Part shown: piece after piece, positions 61,779-64,000 of the stretch
Layout of the letters: every line of letters begins with the position of its first letter
Numbering within the stretch: position 1 is the stretch's first letter
Assembly (NCBI RefSeq): GCF_045679555.1
Contig: NC_092120.1
Span: 12,947,805-13,011,804 of the forward strand
Reading direction: 5' to 3'
Length of the DNA: 64,000 bases
Origin: Salvelinus alpinus
Lineage: Eukaryota > Chordata > Actinopteri > Salmoniformes > Salmonidae
Program-made: the position numbers and the translations under genes
The notes under the pieces: model-generated
What the model was told of the DNA's origin: nothing
The model's input: the letters and a program-made list of their open reading frames with translations, nothing else
The model's database searches: none

Positions 61779-62047
61779 CAATAAGGCCCGAGGGGGTGCA
61801 GTATATACCACGGCTAAGGGCTGTTTTTATGCATGACGCAAAGCGGAGTGCCTGGATACAGCCCTTAGCCATGGTATATTGGCCATACACCACAAACCCC
61901 TGAGGTGCCTTATTGCTATTATAAACTGGTTCTCAATGTAATTAGAGCAGTAAAAATTAATGTTTTGTCATACCCGTGGTATACTGTCTGATATACTATA
62001 GCTGTCAGCCAATCAGCATTCAGGGCACAAACCACCCAGTTTATGAT
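61779..62047. repeat. Palindromic interspersed repeat, copy 2
   Basis: Same element and orientation as 7951-8227: GCAATAAGGCCCGAGGGGGT, CACGGCTAAGGGCTGT, ACAGCCCTTAGCCATGG, then GAGGTGCCTTATTGCTATTA and the tail ending CACCCAGTTTATGATG. Confidence 0.8.
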
Positions 62048-62206
62048 GTTGAATATGGAGTCCTTACTACTTAGCTTAACAGGGTGCAATGACTTGTGTT
62101 CTCTTCATCCCCTTTAAAAATGTTGAAGTTATTGCCAATGGCTAGTTTGTAATACGCAAGCCATAGACAACAAACCACCACTTCATAATCATTCATTTAT
62201 TGCATT

Positions 62207-62238
62207 TACAGTACCAGTCAAAAGTGACTGGTACTGTA
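62207..62238. repeat. Perfect 14-base hairpin
   Basis: TACAGTACCAGTCA and TGACTGGTACTGTA are exact complements around a 4-base loop. Probably two MITE ends left side by side. Confidence 0.85.
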
Positions 62239-62576
62239 TATAGCGCCTTTCCAGATGCTCAAAGCGCTGTAAGGAGGGGGGGGGGTTAAACATTATGATA
62301 CTAAATGTAAGCACACTTCATAGGGTTGTGGAACTATGGACTGAGTCGAGATGACCTGTGATACCAACATTTCTGTTGCACATCACAACAGGTAAAGATG
62401 TGACGAGCATATCTATGCTAGGCATTCATGAGCACATCTTCACAGCAATAATATGTCTTAGCATGCCTTTGTAGTGGGTTGGTTGATCAAATCACATGGA
62501 ATGGGAGCAGGTTCACTGAAGCAGTGTGTGCCAAGACAGGAATGACAAAATACAATGTCAGATGAGTTGTTGTCAT

Positions 62577-62718
62577 CACAGGAGGTTGGTGGCACCTTAA
62601 TTGGGGAAAACAGGCTTGTGGTAATGACTGGAATGAGTAGAATAGTGTCAAATACATTCCGTTCGCGCCGTTCCAGCCCTTTCTATGAGACGTCATCCCC
62701 TCGGCAGCCTCTACTGTG
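62577..62718. repeat. Palindromic MITE (CACAGGAGG...CTACTGTG)
   Basis: CACAGGAGGTTGGTGGCACC on the left and GGCAGCCTCTACTGTG on the right are imperfect inverted ends; the interior GACTGGAATGAG pairs loosely with CGCCGTTCCAGCC. A familiar salmonid repeat. Confidence 0.7.
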
Positions 62719-63277
62719 TCATATTAATGTAAATTGCAGCAGCTGAAAATGAGTCAAAAGTTTTTTTTTTTTTTTTACATATAAAAAGAGGGAAAATGCA
62801 ATTCTAGTTATGCAAACTTTTGAGGGATTGTTTTTTACAGACAAACATTAGACTTTTATATTTACACACTTCATAAAAATTATGTGATTTGGTCAATATA
62901 GAATATGTATCAAGACACAAAGTTTAATTTACATTCTCAGAGGCATAGATCATGACTATCACAGTTATTATGTGTGGTTTATTTGAAAATGTAAAGCAGA
63001 AATGAGATTTTATTTACACTATTTTAGTAGGGGGGATACATAAAAGAAAAACATTACAAAGAATAGATTAACAGGTAAAACAGTCTTTGGTAAGTATCAT
63101 GCTTTATAATAAATGTTAGCCTATGTTCCTCCTCATTAGTATAGCTGGGGATCAGAACTCAACTGAGAAAGAGAGAAAGTACTTGGAAATGTCAGTCTTA
63201 GTGTAAAGACCAAATTGGACTGAATATAATCTTGGTATCTATGGCTAATTATTAATTCATTTTTAAGTGAGAAAATG

Positions 63278-64000
63278 TCAATTGTAGTGAACGCAAACAT
63301 AGAAGTTCTTGTGCTCCTCCCAGTAGTGTAGCTCTTCAGCAAAGCTCCAGGCACAAGCCAGGTCTTTGCAAGTCTTGACCGTGTGGACTGCACATGGACC
63401 TGGCAACTGCTCAAACAGGAGCTCAGCTGTACCCACTACGGTGATTTTCTTCTGATCCTGGATCAGCTGCTGGATGTGGGTCTTGTTCAGAGGCTCAGGC
63501 GAGGCACTGTAGGACACCATGATGTTCAGCTTCTCGTCTGTTGCTGGCACCTGAAAGCGATTTTTTCCTGTGGGGCACTGGATGTCCTTTTTGTTGGAGA
63601 ACAGGCCCGAAGGGGAGCTGAATACACGGACAGACCAGCACACCCAGTCATACTTTCTTTTCAGCTTCTCCAAAATGGCATCTGCCAGCTGCTGGTTGCT
63701 CAGGTCAGAGTGGTCCCTAACCAACCTCCGGGAATCTAGTTCAGCCTGCTTGGGGAAGCTGGTGATGCAGTCCTCAATGACAGCATTCATTTTCACCTGA
63801 ACATCCTTCATCTTTTCACCCCAGTCTTGAAGAAGCTTCTCTTCGTCATCGCAGTCCTTTAGAGCGGTGTAGCCCATCAGAGCGATGAGGCCTATGCAAA
63901 AGAGTTTCTTCAACCTGGCACAGAAGTCTTCCATTGCGCGTCGACTTTTCTCCTCATAGTTAAGAGTAATTTCCAACACTGACTCTCCAGAGAAGTTGTC
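63278..64000 (-). CDS. 3' part of an unidentified protein-coding gene (partial at window edge)
   Basis: A minus-strand frame is open from the window edge to TGA at 63278-63280, over 240 residues, without introns. I do not recognise the protein. It starts within the window as DNFSGESVLEITLNYEEKSR and contains one hydrophobic stretch (LFCIGLIALMGYTAL). A charged, possibly coiled helical part follows (KLLQDWGEKMKDVQVKMNAV), then a compact second half with WVCWSVRVFSSPSG and ITVVGTAELLFEQLPGPCAV, ending YWEEHKNFYVCVHYN. Codon use and lack of stops support a real gene. It could be a fish-specific family member; any functional name would be a guess. The start codon lies outside the window. Confidence 0.75.
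   Translation of the reverse strand, partial: DNFSGESVLEITLNYEEKSRRAMEDFCARLKKLFCIGLIALMGYTALKDCDDEEKLLQDWGEKMKDVQVKMNAVIEDCITSFPKQAELDSRRLVRDHSDLSNQQLADAILEKLKRKYDWVCWSVRVFSSPSGLFSNKKDIQCPTGKNRFQVPATDEKLNIMVSYSASPEPLNKTHIQQLIQDQKKITVVGTAELLFEQLPGPCAVHTVKTCKDLACAWSFAEELHYWEEHKNFYVCVHYN

Noticed and set aside
63278-64000. Assignment to the fish rapunzel family or to GIMAP GTPases
   Set aside because: No P-loop or other GTPase motif is seen and I recall no convincing rapunzel signature, so the name was withheld.

Overview
The window is vertebrate nuclear DNA, almost certainly from a salmonid fish. It has intron-rich genes with GT-AG splice sites. It is packed with Tc1-like transposons carrying the terminal repeat CAGTTGAAGTCGGAAGTTT, tRNA-derived SINEs whose heads read GGTAGCCTAGCGGTTAAGAG, and many palindromic MITEs familiar from trout and salmon DNA. 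The genus cannot be told from this window alone. Family names of repeats are from memory of their sequences; no database was searched.

Layout. 1-2720 looks like the 3' untranslated region of a plus-strand gene, probably mex3a judging by gene order. 4547-12688 (minus) is a complete rab11a-like gene and 14929-20284 (minus) a complete rab25, both with five coding exons and the same intron positions. 21503-24133 (minus) is lamtor2 with four coding exons. 26594-30769 (minus) is ubqln4 with eleven coding exons. This cluster (ubqln4, lamtor2, rab25, then a convergent mex3a) matches human 1q22 as I remember it, with an extra rab11-type gene beside rab25 and ubqln4 apparently in the opposite orientation relative to lamtor2. 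From about 32 kb to 62 kb the sequence is mostly mobile-element debris. The only host gene inside it is a four-pass MS4A-family gene at 39248-41263 (plus), whose exons do not join in one frame. At the right edge (63278-64000, minus) is the 3' part of a gene I do not recognise.

The genes act in endosomal trafficking (rab11-like, rab25), late endosomal and lysosomal signalling to mTORC1 and MAPK (lamtor2) and proteasomal delivery (ubqln4). Their adjacency is old vertebrate synteny rather than an operon; each appears to have its own promoter.

The repeat-rich part contains several nested insertions that can be read in detail: a Tc1-like element split by three later insertions (41791-46954), one of which holds a solo LTR; a hAT element with a perfect 8-bp target duplication that holds a Tc1 copy (52078-54220); and a LINE split by a 624-bp foldback element with 4-bp duplications (34281-37690). 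I found no CRISPR array, operon, rRNA or convincing functional tRNA gene, and no clear new multi-gene system. The most unusual items are the foldback element, the large inverted repeat in ubqln4 intron 1, the degenerate ACATGTGAAA array, and the unidentified right-edge gene.
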